From Cupriavidus basilensis (GTDB taxonomy: Bacteria > Pseudomonadota > Gammaproteobacteria > Burkholderiales > Burkholderiaceae): a DNA stretch of 64,000 bases. The notes beneath the pieces are model-generated. The model saw nothing but the letters and a program-made list of their open reading frames with translations. It was not told the DNA's origin and did not search any database. Positions 31,092-40,522 of this stretch are shown piece after piece. Where the stretch lies: contig NZ_BBQM01000027.1 in assembly GCF_000876015.1 (NCBI RefSeq), forward strand, positions 1 to 64,000, in the 5' to 3' direction. Made by a program: the position numbers and the translations under genes. Each line of letters begins with the position of its first letter. Within the stretch, counting starts at the first letter, position 1.

Positions 31092-32295
31092 ACACCTGAA
31101 GCTGGCCGCCGCCGAGCGCGACGAGCAGGCCCTCACGCGCCGCCGCCGCACCGCCCACACCGCGTGCGCGCCGCACCAGGAAGTCAGCGACGCCGGCGGC
31201 GAGTGCCACGCGCTGCTGACTTTCTGCAGCAACGACTACCTGGGACTGGCCAACCACCCGGCGCTGGTCGAGGCGATGGCCGAGGGCGCGCGCCGCTACG
31301 GCGCGGGCAGCGGCGCGTCGCACCTGGTGAGCGGCCACTCGCAGGCGCACCACCTGCTCGAGAGCGAGCTGGGCGAATGGTTCGCGCCCCACATCCCGCA
31401 TGCGCGCGCGCTGTACTTCTGCACCGGCTACATGGCCAACATGGGCGTGCTGAGCGCGCTCGGCGGCGCCGACGCCACGCTGTTCTGCGAGGAGCTGAAC
31501 CACGCCTCGCTGATCGACGGCGCGCGCCTGGCCCGCGCCAAGGTGACGCGCTACCCGCACCGTGACGTGGCCGCGCTGGAGCAGTTGCTGGCCGGCGCCG
31601 CCACCCCGCTCAAGCTGATCGTCACCGACAGCATCTTCAGCATGGACGGCGATCTCGCGCCGCTGGACGAACTGCTGGCGCTGGCCGAGCGCCACGACGC
31701 CTGGATCATCGTCGACGACGCGCACGGCTTCGGCGTGCTGGGCGAGTCCGGCCGCGGCGTGCTCGAGCACCTCGCGCTGACCTCGCCGCGCCTGATCTAC
31801 GTCGGCACGCTGGGCAAGGCCGCCGGCGTGGCGGGCGCCTTCGTGGCCGCGCACGAAACCATCATCGAGCACCTGATCAACACCGCGCGCCAGTACATCT
31901 ACACCACCGCCGCGCCGCCCGCGGTGGCGCACGCGGTGTCGGCCAGCCTGGCGCTGATCGCCGGCGAGGAAGGGCGGCAGCGCCGCGCCCATCTGGCCGC
32001 GCTGATCCGCACGCTGCGCGGCGGCCTGGCCGGCCTGACGCGCGCCGCCGGCTGGCGCCTGGGCGAGAGCGCCAGCGCCATCCAGCCGGTGATCGTGGGC
32101 GACAACGTGGCCGCGCTGGCGCTGTCCGCGGCGCTCGAGGCCGACGGCATCCGCGTCGGCGCGATCCGCCCGCCCACGGTGCCGGCCGGCACCGCGCGGC
32201 TGCGCATCACGCTCTCGGCCGCGCATGCGCAGGCCGACGTGGAGCGCCTGCTGGCCAGCCTCGGCAGCGTGGTGCCGCGCAGGGAGATCGCATGA
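31081..32295 (+). CDS. bioF: 8-amino-7-oxononanoate synthase
   Basis: This 404-residue alpha-oxoamine synthase joins pimeloyl-ACP or pimeloyl-CoA with alanine to give [22 protein letters not shown] is the family opening, [12 protein letters not shown] and [11 protein letters not shown] hold PLP contacts, and the PLP-lysine is in [13 protein letters not shown]. It overlaps both bioA (11 bases) and bioD (ATGA), so the operon is translationally coupled. Confidence 0.96.
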   Translation: MLLEHLKLAAAERDEQALTRRRRTAHTACAPHQEVSDAGGECHALLTFCSNDYLGLANHPALVEAMAEGARRYGAGSGASHLVSGHSQAHHLLESELGEWFAPHIPHARALYFCTGYMANMGVLSALGGADATLFCEELNHASLIDGARLARAKVTRYPHRDVAALEQLLAGAATPLKLIVTDSIFSMDGDLAPLDELLALAERHDAWIIVDDAHGFGVLGESGRGVLEHLALTSPRLIYVGTLGKAAGVAGAFVAAHETIIEHLINTARQYIYTTAAPPAVAHAVSASLALIAGEEGRQRRAHLAALIRTLRGGLAGLTRAAGWRLGESASAIQPVIVGDNVAALALSAALEADGIRVGAIRPPTVPAGTARLRITLSAAHAQADVERLLASLGSVVPRREIA

Positions 32296-33005
32296 GCGGC
32301 AGCATGAGCGCGGCCCCGTTCGCGTGCTTCGTCACCGGCACCGACACCGGCGTGGGCAAGACCCACGCCAGCGCCACCCTGCTGCACGCGCTGCGCGCCG
32401 CCGGCCGCCAGGCCGTGGGCATGAAGCCCGTGGCCAGCGGCAGCGAATGGCGCGGCGACCACTGGCACAACGACGACGTCGCGCAGCTGCGCGCGGCCAG
32501 CGCCGTGGACGTGCCGCGGGCGCTGACCTGCCCGTTCCTGCTGCGCACGCCGGCCTCGCCGCACCTGGCCGCCGCCGCCGAAGGCGCGCGCATCACGCGC
32601 GAGCCGATCCGCGCCGCCTTCGCCGCCCTGCGGGCGCGCGCCGATGCGGTGGTGGTCGAAGGCGTGGGCGGCTTCCGCGTGCCGCTCGATGGCGCGCCGG
32701 CCGCGGACGGCGGCTGGGACACGGCCGACCTCGCCGTGATGCTCGGCCTGCCGGTGGTGCTGGTGGCGGGCATCCGCCTGGGCGGCATCAACCACGCGCT
32801 GCTGACCGCCGAGGCGGTGCGCGCGCGCGGCCTGCGCCTGGCCGGCTGGATCGCCAACCGCATCGACCCGGACATGGACCTCGCCGACGAAAACATCGAC
32901 ACGCTGCGCCGCACGCTGGACGCGCCCCTGCTCGGCACGCTGCCGTGGCAGGTGCCGCCGGCCGAAGCCGCCGGCCGGCTGGCGCTCGCGCCGCTGCTCG
33001 GCTGA
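32292..33005 (+). CDS. bioD: dethiobiotin synthetase
   Basis: This 237-residue ATP-dependent carboxylase closes the ureido ring of dethiobiotin. The P-loop is [15 protein letters not shown], substrate residues lie in [10 protein letters not shown], and [13 protein letters not shown] is the conserved mid-protein motif. Its ATG at 32292 overlaps the bioF stop. An alternative ATG at 32304 is possible but lacks coupling. Confidence 0.95.
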   Translation: MSGSMSAAPFACFVTGTDTGVGKTHASATLLHALRAAGRQAVGMKPVASGSEWRGDHWHNDDVAQLRAASAVDVPRALTCPFLLRTPASPHLAAAAEGARITREPIRAAFAALRARADAVVVEGVGGFRVPLDGAPAADGGWDTADLAVMLGLPVVLVAGIRLGGINHALLTAEAVRARGLRLAGWIANRIDPDMDLADENIDTLRRTLDAPLLGTLPWQVPPAEAAGRLALAPLLG

Positions 33006-33057
33006 GCGCGGCGCGCGGAACCTATCCCCCAAGACAAGACAGAACACGGAAACGACC

Positions 33058-34101
33058 ATGACCAATAACACCCTCGCCGGCGACGCCATCGCCACCATCT
33101 CCGCCGACAGCCTGCGCCAGACCGCCCGCCGCTTCGCCGAACCCGCGCCCGCCAAGCCCGGCGACTGGTCCGTGGCCGACGTCGCCGCGCTCTACGCGCT
33201 GCCGTTCAACGACCTGCTGTTCCGCGCCCAGCAGGTGCACCGCGAGAATTTCGACCCCAACGCCGTGCAGCTCTCCACGCTGCTGTCGATCAAGACCGGC
33301 GGCTGCGAGGAGGATTGCGGCTACTGCCCGCAGAGCGCGCACCACGACGCCGGCGTCAAGGCCGAGAAGCTGATGGCGCTGGACGAAGTGCTCGAAGCCG
33401 CGCGCGCCGCCAAGGCCAGCGGTGCCGGCCGCTTCTGCATGGGCGCGGCCTGGCGCAGCCCCAAGGAGCGCCACCTCGAGCCGGTCATCGAGATGGTCAA
33501 GGAAGTCAAGGCGATGGGCCTGGAGACCTGCGTCACGCTCGGCATGCTCGAAGCCGAGCAGGCGCGCCGCCTGAAGGAAGCGGGCCTGGACTACTACAAC
33601 CACAACCTCGACACCTCGCCCGAGTTCTACGGCGAGATCATCACCACCCGCACCTACCAGGACCGCCTCGACACCATCGGCCACGTGCGCGACGCCGGCA
33701 TCCACGTCTGCTGCGGCGGCATCGTCGGCATGGGCGAATCGCGCGACGCGCGCGCCGGGCTGATCGCCCAGCTCGCCAACATGGACCCGTATCCCGAGTC
33801 GGTGCCCATCAACAACCTGGTGGCCGTGGAAGGCACGCCGCTGGCCCACGCCGAGCCGATCGACCCGTTCGAGTTCGTGCGCACCATCGCGGTGGCGCGC
33901 ATCACCATGCCGCGGGCGATGGTGCGGCTGTCGGCCGGGCGCGAGGCGATGGATGATGCGTTGCAGGCGTTGTGTTTCATGGCGGGGGCCAATTCCATTT
34001 TTTATGGGGATCGGCTGTTGACGACGGCCAATCCGCAGGCGGATCGGGATCGGGCTTTGCTGGCGAGGTTGGATATTCGGACTGAGGGGTATGGTGGGTA
34101 G
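33058..34101 (+). CDS. bioB: biotin synthase
   Basis: This 347-residue radical SAM enzyme inserts sulfur into dethiobiotin. The [4Fe-4S] cysteines are in CEEDCGYC (about residues 83, 87, 90), and later motifs [12 protein letters not shown] and [10 protein letters not shown] hold further cluster and substrate ligands. The protein is intact, but its last 50 or so codons abandon the C-ending codons used in the rest of the gene: I count 12 T-ending against 1 C-ending two-fold pyrimidine codons there. The gene runs directly into repeat element A. Confidence 0.96.
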   Translation: MTNNTLAGDAIATISADSLRQTARRFAEPAPAKPGDWSVADVAALYALPFNDLLFRAQQVHRENFDPNAVQLSTLLSIKTGGCEEDCGYCPQSAHHDAGVKAEKLMALDEVLEAARAAKASGAGRFCMGAAWRSPKERHLEPVIEMVKEVKAMGLETCVTLGMLEAEQARRLKEAGLDYYNHNLDTSPEFYGEIITTRTYQDRLDTIGHVRDAGIHVCCGGIVGMGESRDARAGLIAQLANMDPYPESVPINNLVAVEGTPLAHAEPIDPFEFVRTIAVARITMPRAMVRLSAGREAMDDALQALCFMAGANSIFYGDRLLTTANPQADRDRALLARLDIRTEGYGG

Positions 34102-34237
34102 GGGGATTTTTTTGTTCGGGGTGGTGGGGGGGATTGGCTGACTTCGAAGTTGGCTTTGGCTTCAATGGTTTGACGTCGGTGGCTGAACGTCAAAGTCAAC
34201 TTCTGAACGTCAACGGCTGAACGTCAAAGTCAAAGTC

Positions 34238-34327
34238 AAAGGCTTTCGCTCCCCCGGAGCGACCTACTTTCTTTTCCCCGAAAAGAAAGTAGGCAAAGAA
34301 AGCGGGCTGCCTGGCCGGCAGGGGCAG
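34238..34327 (+). repeat. triple-hairpin end module, copy 1 (element A left)
   Basis: This 90-bp module forms three hairpins in a row: TCGCTCC-ccc-GGAGCGA, CCTACTTTCTTTTC-ccc-GAAAAGAAAGTAGG (14-bp stem), and CTGCC-tggcc-GGCAG. It is identical base for base to the copies at 34848-34937 (inverted) and 41155-41244 (direct). Confidence 0.92.
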
Positions 34328-34523
34328 AAACGTTGGGGTTTCTCTGGTTGCTGGTTTCGTCGTAGGGCTTGCGGTTCTGCTGGCATCCTGCCGTTACCGG
34401 TGCGAGCGGCCACGATCTGGCTGGCGGTATGGGTTTCGGGGTCAGACCTATGATGGCGGGCGCACTGCTGGTTCGGGCATCTGCCGTTACCGGTTTTGGC
34501 GGTCACGGCGTAGCACCGGCACT

Positions 34524-34648
34524 GGTTTCGTGGTGGGCGTGGTGGACCCCGCGCGAGTGTGTTGGGTTGCTTTGACCCGGATTACCTCTCAAGTCAAAAC
34601 CGTTTGGCACTGAGATCGAATGGGGGCCACCACGCCCACCACGAAACC
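34524..34648. repeat. inner inverted repeat and centre of element A
   Basis: The 22-bp arm at 34524-34545, consisting of GGTTTCGTGGTGG then GCGTGGTGG, is repeated as a perfect inverted copy at 34627-34648. The 81-base centre between them is where the strand composition flips from G/T-rich to A/C-rich. Confidence 0.9.
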
Positions 34649-34847
34649 AGCACCGTTCCTATGCCGTATGCATTTGCCGCGGTCGCGGCAGCAGCCCGAA
34701 GGGCCTGGGCCACCGCCATCATGCAGCGCCACCACGAATCGAACACCACCCGAGAGAACGCGACCACCAAAACCGGTACCGGCAGAACCCCAGCAGAACC
34801 ACCACCCCCACCACGAAACCACCAACAACCAGCAACACTGTTCGGCT

Positions 34848-34937
34848 CTGCCCCTGCCGGCCAGGCAGCCCGCTTTCTTTGCCTACTTTCTTTTCGGGGA
34901 AAAGAAAGTAGGTCGCTCCGGGGGAGCGAAAGCCTTT
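34848..34937 (-). repeat. triple-hairpin end module, copy 2 (element A right, inverted)
   Basis: This is an exact reverse complement of the module at 34238-34327. Identity to the element B left module extends 35 bases further inward, so 34813-34937 equals the reverse complement of 41155-41279 over 125 bp. Confidence 0.92.
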
Positions 34938-35160
34938 GACTTTGAAGTTGACTTTGACTTTGACGTTCAGCCGTTGACGTTCAGCAGTTGACTTTGACGT
35001 TCAACAGTCCCCGTTCAACAGTCACCCTTGACCCTCAACAGTCAACCAAGAAACCAAACGAACACCCCCCGCCGCCGCCAGGCCCCCAGAAGCCCCCCAC
35101 TCCCACCCCATCTCTGCGAAAATAGACCAAATCACGATAAGAACCCCCTGTGGAGAAGAA

Positions 35161-36102
35161 ATGAAGCTGCAGTTGTACGTGCCCGACGGCCGCTACCAAC
35201 CCTGGATCGACGGCTTCTCCGAAGCCCTGCCGGAGGCACAATGCCTGACCTGGGAAGACAGCAAATCCGAACGCGCTGACTACGCCGTGGTGTGGCGCCC
35301 GCCGCTGGAGATGCTGCGCGGGCGCACCGACCTCAAGGCGGTGTTCAACCTCGGCGCCGGCGTGGACGGCATCCTGCGCCTGCGTGACGACGATCCGCGC
35401 GCGCTGCCGGACGGCGTGCCCATCGTGCGCCTGGACGATGCCGGCATGGCCGCGCAGATGATCGAGTACGTGACGCACGCGGTACTGCGCTATTTCCGCC
35501 GCCTGGACGAATACGCGCTGGCGCAGCAGGCCGGCAACTGGCGCTTTCTCAAGCCGCATCGCCGCGCGGGTTTCAGCGTGGGCGTGATGGGCGTGGGCAC
35601 GCTCGGCGCGCAGATCGCGCGGGCGCTGGCGGGTTTCGGGTTTCCGGTGCGCGGCTGGAGCCGCACGCCGCGCGAGATCGAGGGTGTGCAGGGGTTTGCC
35701 GGCGAGGCCGGGCAGGCCGCGTTCCTCGACGGGCTGCACGTGCTGGTCAACGTGCTGCCGCTGACGCCGCAGACCGAGAACATGCTCGACGCGGCTCTGT
35801 TCGGCAAGCTGGCCAAGGGCGCTTATCTCGTCAACGTGGCGCGCGGGCAGCATCTGGTCGAGGAAGACCTGCTGGCGGCGGTGCAGTCCGGCCAGATTGC
35901 CGGCGCCACGCTGGACGTGTTCCGCACCGAGCCGCTGCCGGCCGAGCATCCGTTCTGGGGCGAGCCGCGCATCACCATCACGCCGCACATCGCCGCGCTG
36001 ACGCTGCGCGAGGACAGCATCGCCCAGATCGCCGGCAAGATCCGCGCGCTCGGGGCGGGCCAGCCGATTGCCGGCGTGGTCGACCTGCAGCGCGGTTACT
36101 GA
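35161..36102 (+). CDS. ghrA: D-2-hydroxyacid dehydrogenase, GhrA-like
   Basis: This 313-residue protein resembles glyoxylate/hydroxypyruvate reductase A. The Rossmann motif is GVMGVGTLGAQIA, followed by SRTPREIEGVQGF (Arg after strand 2 suggests NADPH), the catalytic Arg in VNVARGQHLVEED, Glu in DVFRTEPLPAEHPFW and His in TPHIAALT. It reduces glyoxylate or hydroxypyruvate in related enzymes. The first 40 or so codons carry A-ending codons (GAA, CAA, AAA) uncommon elsewhere in the window, next to element A. TGGAGAAG precedes the ATG. Confidence 0.9.
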   Translation: MKLQLYVPDGRYQPWIDGFSEALPEAQCLTWEDSKSERADYAVVWRPPLEMLRGRTDLKAVFNLGAGVDGILRLRDDDPRALPDGVPIVRLDDAGMAAQMIEYVTHAVLRYFRRLDEYALAQQAGNWRFLKPHRRAGFSVGVMGVGTLGAQIARALAGFGFPVRGWSRTPREIEGVQGFAGEAGQAAFLDGLHVLVNVLPLTPQTENMLDAALFGKLAKGAYLVNVARGQHLVEEDLLAAVQSGQIAGATLDVFRTEPLPAEHPFWGEPRITITPHIAALTLREDSIAQIAGKIRALGAGQPIAGVVDLQRGY

Positions 36103-36173
36103 ACGCAGACACAGCAAGCAGACACAGCCGCCGCGGCGTGCGCGCCGCGGCGGCAGGACACGGAGGAGACGCC

Positions 36174-37109
36174 ATGACACTGCCCAACTATGTGAAGATC
36201 GTCGAGGTCGGCCCGCGCGACGGGCTGCAGAACGAAAAGGCGCTGGTGCCGACCGAGGTCAAGGTCGAGCTGGTCAACCGCCTGAGCGACGCCGGTTTCG
36301 TCAACATCGAGTCGGCCTCGTTCGTCTCGCCCAAGTGGGTGCCGCAGATGGCCGACGGCGCCGAGGTGATGGCGCGCATCCAGCGCCGCCCGGGCACGCT
36401 GTACTCGGTGCTCACGCCCAACATGAAGGGCTTCGAGGGCGCGGTGGCCGCCGGCGCCGACGAGGTGGTGATCTTCGGCGCGGCCAGCGAGGCGTTCTCG
36501 CAGAAGAACATCAACTGCTCGATCGCCGAATCCATCGCGCGCTTCGAGCCGGTGGCCGCGGCGGCCAAGGAAAAGGGCCTGCGCCTGCGCGCGAGCCTCT
36601 CGTGCGCGCTGGGCTGTCCCTACCAGGGCGAGGTGCCGGTGCGCGCCGTGGTGGACGTGGTGCGCCGCATGCGCGACCTCGGCTGCGACGAGATCGACAT
36701 TGCCGACACCATCGGCGTGGGCACGCCCGTGCGCGTGCAGGAAGTGATGCGCGCGGCCGCGGCGGAATTTCCGATGGACCGCCTCTCCGGCCATTTCCAC
36801 GATACCTACGGCCAGGCGCTGTCCAACATCCTGGCCAGCCTGGAAGTGGGCATCTCGATCTTCCACGCCTCCGTCGCGGGCCTGGGCGGCTGCCCGTATG
36901 CCAAGGGCGCGACCGGCAACGTCGCCACCGAGGACGTGCTGTACATGCTGCACGGCATGGGCCTGCACACCGGCGTGGACCTGGATCAGGTGGTGCGCGC
37001 CGGCGATTTCATCTCGCAGGCCATCGGCCGCGCCAACAGCTCGCGCGTGGGCCGCGCGCTGCTGACCAAGTGGGCGAGCGCCGCCGAGGCGGCGCCGGCC
37101 TGCGTGTGA
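36174..37109 (+). CDS. mvaB: hydroxymethylglutaryl-CoA lyase
   Basis: This 311-residue TIM-barrel lyase splits HMG-CoA into acetoacetate and acetyl-CoA, the last step of leucine breakdown. EVGPRDGLQNE opens the barrel with the metal Asp, metal histidines lie in GHFHDTYGQ, and the signature VAGLGGCPYAKGATGNVATED carries the catalytic Cys. GGAGGAG precedes the ATG at 36174. Functionally it joins the isovaleryl-CoA dehydrogenase 15 kb upstream, although methylcrotonyl-CoA carboxylase genes are not in the window. Confidence 0.95.
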   Translation: MTLPNYVKIVEVGPRDGLQNEKALVPTEVKVELVNRLSDAGFVNIESASFVSPKWVPQMADGAEVMARIQRRPGTLYSVLTPNMKGFEGAVAAGADEVVIFGAASEAFSQKNINCSIAESIARFEPVAAAAKEKGLRLRASLSCALGCPYQGEVPVRAVVDVVRRMRDLGCDEIDIADTIGVGTPVRVQEVMRAAAAEFPMDRLSGHFHDTYGQALSNILASLEVGISIFHASVAGLGGCPYAKGATGNVATEDVLYMLHGMGLHTGVDLDQVVRAGDFISQAIGRANSSRVGRALLTKWASAAEAAPACV

Positions 37110-37129
37110 ACCCGCACCGGAAAGAAGAC

Positions 37130-37651
37130 ATGAACGACCGTTCCGTGAACGACGACGAGGCCGCGGCGCCCCTGCCCGAGGCCGCGCAGCGCGTGGCCGG
37201 GCTGCTGGCCGGCCTGGGCCATGCCAAGCCGGTGGTGATGCTGCCGGCGACCGGCAAGACCTCGGCCGAGGCCGCGGCGGGCCTGGGCTGCTCGGTGGCC
37301 GAGATCGCCAAGTCCATCATCTTCCGCCGCGTGGCGGACGACGCGCCGGTGCTGGTGATCGCCAGCGGCAGCAACCGCGTCGACGAAGCCAAGGTGGCGG
37401 CGGTGGTCGGGCCGCTCGGCAAGGCCGACGCGAAATTCGTGCGCGAGAAGACCGGCTACGCCATCGGCGGGGTCTGCCCGATCGGCCATGCGGTGGCGCC
37501 GGTGATGCTGCTCGACAGCGACCTGTTCCGCTACGACAGCCTGTGGGCCGCCGCCGGCCATCCGCACGCGGTGTTCAACCTCACCCCGCACGAGCTGCAG
37601 CGCATGACCGGCGCCCCGGTGGCCGACGTGGCGCAGCGGGCCGGGGACTGA
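37130..37651 (+). CDS. YbaK/EbsC-type aminoacyl-tRNA deacylase
   Basis: This 173-residue protein has the YbaK/ProX fold that clears mischarged tRNA, such as Cys-tRNA-Pro. The core motifs are CSVAEIAKSIIFR (the editing Lys), VLVIASGSNRVDE, and GYAIGGVCPIGH for the GXXXP loop. The substrate amino acid cannot be told from sequence. It is 20 bases after HMG-CoA lyase and just before a DUF1289 gene, suggesting one operon. Confidence 0.88.
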   Translation: MNDRSVNDDEAAAPLPEAAQRVAGLLAGLGHAKPVVMLPATGKTSAEAAAGLGCSVAEIAKSIIFRRVADDAPVLVIASGSNRVDEAKVAAVVGPLGKADAKFVREKTGYAIGGVCPIGHAVAPVMLLDSDLFRYDSLWAAAGHPHAVFNLTPHELQRMTGAPVADVAQRAGD

Positions 37652-37655
37652 GGCC

Positions 37656-37916
37656 GTGTCGCGGCTGTCCCGCCTGGCCGCGGACCTGACGCGCGGCGCG
37701 CAGGCCGCGCAGCATGCGCTGCCGGTGCCGTCGCCATGCCGCAACGTGTGCCGCATGGACGCGGCCAGCGGCTATTGCGAGGGCTGCCTGCGCACCATCG
37801 ACGAAATCGCCGCGTGGTCCGGCAGCGACGACGCCGCGCGGCGCGCCATCTGGGCGCGGCTGCCGGCGCGCGCCGCGCAACTGGCCGCGCAGGCCGCGCG
37901 GCCCGGCACGGAGTGA
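37656..37916 (+). CDS. DUF1289 small Cys-rich protein
   Basis: This 86-residue protein has CRNVCRMDAASGYCEGCLRT, the four-cysteine pattern of DUF1289, probably binding a metal. The C-terminal half is helical and Ala/Arg-rich. It starts with GTG at 37656, four bases after the YbaK stop, with no ATG available upstream of the motif. Function is unknown. Confidence 0.82.
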   Translation: MSRLSRLAADLTRGAQAAQHALPVPSPCRNVCRMDAASGYCEGCLRTIDEIAAWSGSDDAARRAIWARLPARAAQLAAQAARPGTE

Positions 37917-37923
37917 GGCTGCC

Positions 37924-38685
37924 ATGACCGCCGCCGATTCTGCTACCGATTTCGCCACCAGCCCCGCCACCGATTTCGTCGCCGATTTCGCCACCGATCC
38001 CGCTGTCGCTCCCGCCGCCGTCGACTGGTACTTCGACCCGATCTCGCCGTTCTCCTACCTCGCCTTCGAGCGGCTGCCGCAGGTCCTGCCGGCCGCCACG
38101 CGCGTGCGCTACGTGCCGGTGCTGTTCGCCGGCCTGCTGCGGCACTGGGGCAACGTCGGCCCGGCGGAGATTCCGCCCAAGCGCCGCTTCACCTTCGAGC
38201 ACGTCGCCTGGATCGCGCACCGCGACGAGGTGCCGCTGGCCATGCCGGCGGCGCACCCGTTCAATCCGCTGCCGCTGTTGCGGCTGGCCGTGGCGCTGGA
38301 ACTGGAGGGCCGGCTCTCGCGCGAGACGCTGGCGCCGCTGCTGCATTTCGTCTGGCGGCACGGCCACGTGCCGCAGCGGCAGGCCGAATTCGCGGTGCTG
38401 TGCGGCGCGCTGGGCGTACCCGCCGCTGCGCTGGCGCGGGAGCCGGTGAAGGCGCGCCTGCGCGAGCACGGCGACGAGGCCGTGGCGCGCGGCGTGTTCG
38501 GCGTGCCGACCGCGGTGCTGCCGGGCGACCCCGCCGGCCAGCTGTTCTGGGGCCTCGACGCGCTCGACATGCTGGCCGCGCGCCTGCGGCGGGACCCGTT
38601 CTTCGCCTCCGACGCCTTCCGCGCGGCCGGGGAGTTGCCGCCCGGCGAAGGCCGCGCGGATGCGCCGAAGCCGGCCGGCCCCTAG
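37924..38685 (+). CDS. DsbA-like isomerase family protein with repeat N-terminus
   Basis: This 253-residue member of the 2-hydroxychromene-2-carboxylate isomerase/DsbA-like family has WYFDPISPFSYLAFERL in place of the CxxC site, and GVFGVPTAVLPG as the cis-Pro loop. The first 35 residues are an Asp-Phe-Ala repeat (SATDFATSPATDFVADFATD) encoded by near-repeats of ccgatttcgcc; the related gene at 27506 lacks this. It begins 7 bases after the DUF1289 stop. The substrate is unknown. Confidence 0.85.
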   Translation: MTAADSATDFATSPATDFVADFATDPAVAPAAVDWYFDPISPFSYLAFERLPQVLPAATRVRYVPVLFAGLLRHWGNVGPAEIPPKRRFTFEHVAWIAHRDEVPLAMPAAHPFNPLPLLRLAVALELEGRLSRETLAPLLHFVWRHGHVPQRQAEFAVLCGALGVPAAALAREPVKARLREHGDEAVARGVFGVPTAVLPGDPAGQLFWGLDALDMLAARLRRDPFFASDAFRAAGELPPGEGRADAPKPAGP

Positions 38686-38744
38686 CCGGCGCGGGCCAGA
38701 ATCAGAAAACCGGAAAAACCAGAAAAACACAGAGACAAACGCCG

Positions 38745-39677
38745 ATGCCCGATGCCTTCACCCCGCCGGTCCTGCCCTCCACCATGCGCGTGTTCGAGCG
38801 CGGCTGGCTGTCGGCCAACAACATCCTGTTCGTCGACGGCGACGACACCGCGCTGGTCGATTCCGGCTATGTCACGCACGCGCCGCAGACGCTGGCGCTG
38901 GCCGAGGCCGGCCTGGGCGGCAAACCGCTGCGGCGGCTGGTGAACACCCACCTGCATTCCGACCATTGCGGCGGCAACGCCATCCTGCAGCGGCGCTGGC
39001 AGCCGCGCACGCTGATCCCGGCGGCCGAGGCCGCGGCCGTGCGGAGCTGGGACGACGACCTGCTCAGCTACCGCGCCACCGGCCAGCAGTGCGACCGCTT
39101 CGCCTTCGACGGCGTGGTGCAGGACGGCGACGCGCTGCGCCTGGGCGGCATCGACTGGCAGGTGGTGGCCGCGCCCGGGCACGACCCGCACGCGGTGATG
39201 CTGTTCGCGCCGCACGAGCGCATCCTGATCTCGGGCGACGCGCTGTGGGAGAACGGCTTCGGCGTGATCTTCCCCGAACTCGACGGCGAAAGCGGCTTCG
39301 CCGAGCAGGCCGCGGTGCTGGCGCGCATCGCCACGCTCGGCGCGCGCGTGGTGATTCCCGGCCACGGCCGGCCCTTCACCGACGTCGACGCGGCGCTCGA
39401 GGTGGCCGGCGGCCGGCTGGCCTACCTGAGCGCCGACCCCGCGCGCAACGCCGCGCACGCGGTCAAGGTGCTGATCAAGTTCAAGCTGCTCGAGCAGCGG
39501 CGCATGTCCCACGCGGCGCTGCTGGCGTGGGTCGGGCAGACCCCGCTGATGCGGCGCATCCACGCGCGCTTCCTGGCCGGCGAGGATTTCGGCGCCATGC
39601 TCGCGCGCATGCTGGCGTCGCTGGCGAAGGCCGGCGCGGTGGCGGTGGAAGGCGACGAAGTCCATAACCGGGATTAA
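38745..39677 (+). CDS. MBL-fold metallo-hydrolase
   Basis: This 310-residue metallo-beta-lactamase-fold hydrolase has THLHSDHCGGN (metal motif), a His in APGHDPHAV, an Asp in ISGDALWENGF and a His in VIPGHGRPF. This is the glyoxalase II-like set of ligands. The C-terminal helical region KFKLLEQRRMSHAALLAWV is typical of a subgroup of uncertain substrate. It is the last gene in the run that starts with HMG-CoA lyase. Confidence 0.87.
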   Translation: MPDAFTPPVLPSTMRVFERGWLSANNILFVDGDDTALVDSGYVTHAPQTLALAEAGLGGKPLRRLVNTHLHSDHCGGNAILQRRWQPRTLIPAAEAAAVRSWDDDLLSYRATGQQCDRFAFDGVVQDGDALRLGGIDWQVVAAPGHDPHAVMLFAPHERILISGDALWENGFGVIFPELDGESGFAEQAAVLARIATLGARVVIPGHGRPFTDVDAALEVAGGRLAYLSADPARNAAHAVKVLIKFKLLEQRRMSHAALLAWVGQTPLMRRIHARFLAGEDFGAMLARMLASLAKAGAVAVEGDEVHNRD

Positions 39678-39815
39678 GGGCGGACAACCGGGGGCGGGCG
39701 ACGGAGCGTGGGCGGCCAGCGGCGGTTCCCCTCGTTTTCCGTTTGATCGCGCCCGCCGGACGCCGTAGCATGTAGGCACGTTGCGCCCCCCGAACCGTCC
39801 GCGAGGAAGCCGCCG

Positions 39816-40427
39816 ATGCCTGTCTTTCCCGTCGCATTGCTCCAGCCCCTGGTTGCCCATCTCACCCCCTCGTCCATCCGCGCGCACGGCGCCGACCTGC
39901 TGATCGAGCTCGCGCCGTTCCCGCTCGGCGGCGCGCAGGTGCGCACGGCGCTCCGCCTCGACGGCGTGAGCCTGCCCAGCCTCAGCCTGGCGCGGCTCGC
40001 CGGCCGGCGCCTGCGCTTCCCGCTCAACCCGGAGCCGGGTTATATCGACGGCTCGCTCTATCTCGACGGCCGGCACCACGCCGTGGACGTCGGCGCGCTG
40101 CGCTTCGGCGAACTCGACCCGCAGGGCCTCGACGTGGAGATCGAAGGCCGCATCCACTTCGACGACGGCGCCGGTTTCGACGACACCGCGCTGCATCTGG
40201 CCGCGCGCATCGCCGCGCCGCTGTCCGAGTGCGAGCTCGACGCCGCCATCGACCGCGCCGCGGCCGAGGCGGGCGCCGCCGGCGCGCGGCAGGCCGGCAA
40301 GGCAATGGCCATCCTCAGCCGCGACCCGCGCCTGCGCCATGCCGACATGGCCCTGCTGCACGCGCGCGTGCAGGCCCGCCTGCTGATCGCCGGGGCGATG
40401 GCGCGCGGCGGCAGGGCGCTGCGCTGA
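39816..40427 (+). CDS. conserved hypothetical protein
   Basis: This 203-residue protein has no family I recognise. It has no signal peptide; the first two thirds alternate short beta-like segments (LLIELAPFPLGG, VEIEGRIHFDDG), and the last third is Ala/Arg-rich and helical. Codon use is like the neighbours, which supports a real gene. It lies 138 bases after the MBL gene and 95 bases before a GNAT gene. No function is proposed. Confidence 0.65.
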   Translation: MPVFPVALLQPLVAHLTPSSIRAHGADLLIELAPFPLGGAQVRTALRLDGVSLPSLSLARLAGRRLRFPLNPEPGYIDGSLYLDGRHHAVDVGALRFGELDPQGLDVEIEGRIHFDDGAGFDDTALHLAARIAAPLSECELDAAIDRAAAEAGAAGARQAGKAMAILSRDPRLRHADMALLHARVQARLLIAGAMARGGRALR

Positions 40428-40522
40428 GTGCGGCGAAGCACGAGGCGCGGCAAGCGCAGGCGAAGCGGAACCCGCCGCGAGAAACCGAGGACCAGAACAC
40501 TTTGAGGACACGAGGCCCCATC

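Larger units (their letters stand above)
34165..35050. repeat. composite inverted-repeat element A
   Basis: This gene-free element has two arms facing each other. Each outer edge has GTCAAA/TGAACGTCAA short repeats and then a 90-bp module (34238-34327 and, inverted, 34848-34937) that is identical between arms. An inner 22-bp inverted repeat lies at 34524-34545 and 34627-34648, leaving an 81-base centre. The left arm is G/T-rich on the plus strand and the right arm A/C-rich. No transposase or convincing protein is encoded. A second copy is at 41.1-41.84 kb. The outer limits are approximate. Confidence 0.85.

Noticed and set aside
34589-34828. 79-codon minus-strand frame in the element A right arm
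   Set aside because: It shares FVVALHDGGG and PSGCCRDR with the matching arm of element B, but the flanking parts do not align and there is no start signal.
34165-35050. CRISPR array or insertion sequence at element A
   Set aside because: No regular spacer-repeat period and no transposase frame; repeats are arranged as inverted arms.
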